From RGIG464 sp045643185 (GTDB taxonomy: Bacteria > Myxococcota_A > Bradymonadia > UBA4248), in contig JAZUKH010000244.1 of assembly GCA_045643185.1 (NCBI GenBank), positions 1 through 15,159 on the forward strand: a DNA stretch of 15,159 nucleotides, in the 5' to 3' direction. This document shows, piece after piece, positions 13,609 through 15,159 of this stretch (positions are counted from its first letter, which is position 1; every line of letters begins with the position of its first letter). The translations under genes and the position numbers were made by a program. The notes under the pieces were generated by a model. That model was given only the letters and a program-made list of their open reading frames with translations, searched no databases and had not been told where the DNA came from.

Positions 13609-13678
13609 GGGGGAAGTCTCCCCCTACGCGGGTATTGGCATTCGCCAATACGCCGCTACCCCTTCGCCTGGCGGGGCC
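13609..13678 (-). repeat. Dispersed structured repeat, copy 2 (short central hairpin)
   Basis: This is the reverse-complement partner of 11267-11376. Read on the minus strand it opens with GGCCCCGCCAGGCGA, ends with GGGGGAGACTTCCCCC, and differs from copy 1 at only two positions in each arm. The centre is quite different: an 8-bp stem GTATTGGC/GCCAATAC (13632-13639 with 13644-13651) around a 4-base loop, extendable by GCGG/CCGC past one bulged base. It begins 29 bases after the stop codon of the zinc-ribbon gene at 13708 and points away from it, the same placement as copy 1 has behind the LOG gene. No flanking duplication is visible. Confidence 0.9.
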
Positions 13679-13707
13679 GATCACTCAGTCAAGGCTCCAT
13701 CAACAGG

Positions 13708-14865
13708 CTATTTTTTTAACTTCTTCAAATCGCGAATATCGGCATTGAGCTGGTCAGCTTTTTCATTTTGACCAAGGGCGCGATAGGTCTTCACCAAAAG
13801 CTCTTTGGCCTCAATATTGTCCGGATGGTCTTTGATGAACGAGATCAGGATCGTCTGCGCGACCGGCCAGTTGCGTTTTTTAACGCTTTCACGTGCCTGA
13901 GTCAGAATTTTTTCGACTTCGGCAGCCACGATAGCTTCCGCTTCTTCATCACTGATCGTGTTGGCATTCGGATCGACGATCTCTTCGGGCACGGTCGACG
14001 GGATCGGCAGCACATCGCCGTTTTCGCCATTCGCTGCACCCAAGTTGTCAGCCACGCCGGAATTCTCTGGTTCGGGCTCAGGTTCCACAAAATCGGGCAC
14101 GATGTTTTCGACGCCATCCACGACTTCGAGGTGATAACCGATCGGAATCTCCTGTTTGTGGAACATCGTTTTGTCGAGCACCCCAAACTGGTTCAGTGCA
14201 AACAAAACGCATCCGACCATGACCAGTAATGCCAAGAAGATCTTTAACTTATTATTCGCATCCTGAGCACGTTTATTCTCTTCATTACGAGCCTTCTGAA
14301 TGGCACGCATCGTGGCTTTCGACGCCGTCGCAACACCAAAATTCGTATTGGAGGCCGGAGCGCTCGACGTCAGAACTGGTGCCTGCAGCATCTCGACCGA
14401 AGGCGTCACCACTGGCGGCTTCGAATCGTTCGCAGACGCCGTTTTCGGCACATCGCCAAGCGGGAAAAACTTATTGATCAGGTCGATCGACATGACTTCA
14501 TCGTAGTCACCGAGTTCCTTAAAGTCATCTTCCCCTTTCGCAACCTTGACGTCTGACAACGAAGCGCGGTTGTTCATCCACGCCTGAAGACTCGGAAGAT
14601 CGTGGAATGTAAACGTCATGCCGGCATTGCGAACTCGCCAGGCCACCTCGTCATTCAAAAGATCAGACGAATTCTGTTCATCCAACGCGTCTTTTGGCGC
14701 GGTCAAAAGCGAAGACACGGTCGTAGCCGAAACGTCGGGTTTGTTGGGACGAACGGGAAAAATGTTACCACATTTCGGGCATTTAATACGTGCACCTTGC
14801 GGCGGAAGTCGTTCCTCTTTAACGGTATAGCGATTACCACATTGTGGACAAGTGACTTCGAGCAT
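13708..14865 (-). CDS. MJ0042 zinc-ribbon, single-pass membrane, TPR-containing protein
   Basis: The product has 385 residues. The frame is open upstream, but the start at 14865 is chosen because AAGGA lies 8 bases before it and the protein then opens with the MJ0042-type zinc ribbon: C6-x2-C9 and C29-x2-C32, ending CPKCGNIFPVRP. Residues about 74-121 form a small domain (AWRVRNAGMTF ... LQAWMNNRASLSDVKV ... FKELGDYDEV) of the kind often found beside this ribbon in myxobacterial proteins, GYF-like in spacing. One membrane helix lies at about 208-226 (IFLALLVMVGCVLFAL). An acidic Pro/Glu stretch (VEPEPEPE) follows, and residues 320-379 look like one or two TPR units. Topology: zinc ribbon inside, TPR outside. 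The function is unknown; a scaffold or envelope sensor is plausible. It is followed by repeat copy 2. Confidence 0.85.
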   Translation of the reverse strand: MLEVTCPQCGNRYTVKEERLPPQGARIKCPKCGNIFPVRPNKPDVSATTVSSLLTAPKDALDEQNSSDLLNDEVAWRVRNAGMTFTFHDLPSLQAWMNNRASLSDVKVAKGEDDFKELGDYDEVMSIDLINKFFPLGDVPKTASANDSKPPVVTPSVEMLQAPVLTSSAPASNTNFGVATASKATMRAIQKARNEENKRAQDANNKLKIFLALLVMVGCVLFALNQFGVLDKTMFHKQEIPIGYHLEVVDGVENIVPDFVEPEPEPENSGVADNLGAANGENGDVLPIPSTVPEEIVDPNANTISDEEAEAIVAAEVEKILTQARESVKKRNWPVAQTILISFIKDHPDNIEAKELLVKTYRALGQNEKADQLNADIRDLKKLKK

Positions 14866-14935
14866 ATCAATTTTCCTTATGAAAGTAATGAGAGCACGGC
14901 ATATCCGCACAACGTTAGTTATGCCATAAAATCCG

Positions 14936-15159
14936 TCAATTGGCACATTTTTGTTCATTCCCTAGCGACGAATTCAAGTTCAACCAGTATTCGCGCTTAG
15001 ACGCCGGCTCAAGCGGATCACTCAAAAATCGCTTCACCACGTGTTCAAGACACGCCTGATCCGCCATTTTAGCGCACAACTCGACCGTTGCCCGCCCAAA
15101 CGCCTCACGAGGTTCCGCGAGCCACGCGTGCCAAACCTGGTCGAGCGTCCAAACTCGCA
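14936..15159 (-). CDS. C-terminal end of an unidentified protein (5' partial)
   Basis: The minus-strand frame entering at base 15157 stays open for 73 codons and stops with TGA at 14936-14938. The other two minus frames stop early in the same stretch. The peptide looks like real protein: helical, amphipathic and aromatic (RVWTLDQVWHAWL, TVELCAKMADQACLEHVVKRF, EYWLNLNSS). It ends 70 bases before the zinc-ribbon gene start, in the same direction, so the two may share a transcript. I do not recognise the family from this fragment. Confidence 0.65.
   Translation of the reverse strand, partial: RVWTLDQVWHAWLAEPREAFGRATVELCAKMADQACLEHVVKRFLSDPLEPASKREYWLNLNSSLGNEQKCAN

Noticed and set aside
11267..13678. 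Composite transposon carrying the kinase gene between inverted repeats
   Set aside because: There is no transposase and no target-site duplication. The kinase looks native, and both repeats are better explained by their fixed placement behind neighbouring stop codons.
13486..13707. Small gene or RNA in the gap between kinase and zinc-ribbon genes
   Set aside because: No start codon with ribosome-binding site and frame of useful length; the gap is accounted for by the promoter palindrome and repeat copy 2.
14898..14925. Inverted repeat GGCATA/TATGCC upstream of the zinc-ribbon gene
   Set aside because: Only 6 bp with a 16-base spacer and no clear promoter elements around it; easily chance.
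14866..14958. Upstream start for the zinc-ribbon protein
   Set aside because: It puts 31 unrelated residues before the MJ0042 ribbon, and the ATG at 14865 has AAGGA at good spacing.

Overview
The window looks like a chromosomal segment of a Gram-negative bacterium from the old deltaproteobacterial radiation (Myxococcota or Bradymonadota-like). This is inferred from the mix of genes: an MCE/MlaD-type protein with an extra beta-rich C-terminal domain, several lipoproteins with clear lipoboxes, a Cys-rich repeat lipoprotein, and an MJ0042 zinc-ribbon/TM/TPR protein. No rRNA, tRNA, CRISPR array or recognisable transposase is visible. No gene-free stretch exceeds 300 bases; the longest are 13486-13707 (222 bases) and 10490-10701 (212 bases).

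Left part (1-3695, + strand): the 3' end of an MCE/MlaD-type lipid-transport gene, then fmt, then a separately promoted small gene encoding two tandem DUF465 domains with its own intrinsic terminator, then murG. These are housekeeping and envelope functions. fmt and murG are both away from their most common partners (def and the mur/fts cluster).

Middle (3757-10474): a 661-residue lipoprotein with propeller-like strand repeats and a 163-residue unknown protein lie on the + strand and end at a bidirectional hairpin terminator. Facing them is a three-gene minus-strand unit: a small membrane-anchored Cys-rich protein, a secreted/membrane TPR-like protein, and a 930-residue surface lipoprotein with a Cys-rich head and about 12 degenerate GLUG-like repeats. 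The big lipoprotein is much more AT-rich than its neighbours. Its Cys module resembles the one in the small first protein, so the unit is probably one cell-surface system.

Right part (10702-15159): a LOG-family phosphoribohydrolase (+), then on the minus strand a 698-residue nucleoside kinase with an N-terminal cyclic-nucleotide-binding domain fused to TGS/ThrRS-like and P-loop kinase domains, an MJ0042 zinc-ribbon protein, and the 3' end of another gene. The most striking non-coding signal is a pair of elements (110 and 70 bases) on either side of the kinase gene. They share nearly identical outer arms but carry unrelated central hairpins. Each lies just after the stop codon of a gene (LOG, and the zinc-ribbon protein) in the same orientation relative to that gene. 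They look like members of a genome-wide, 3'-end-associated repeat family with an exchangeable hairpin.
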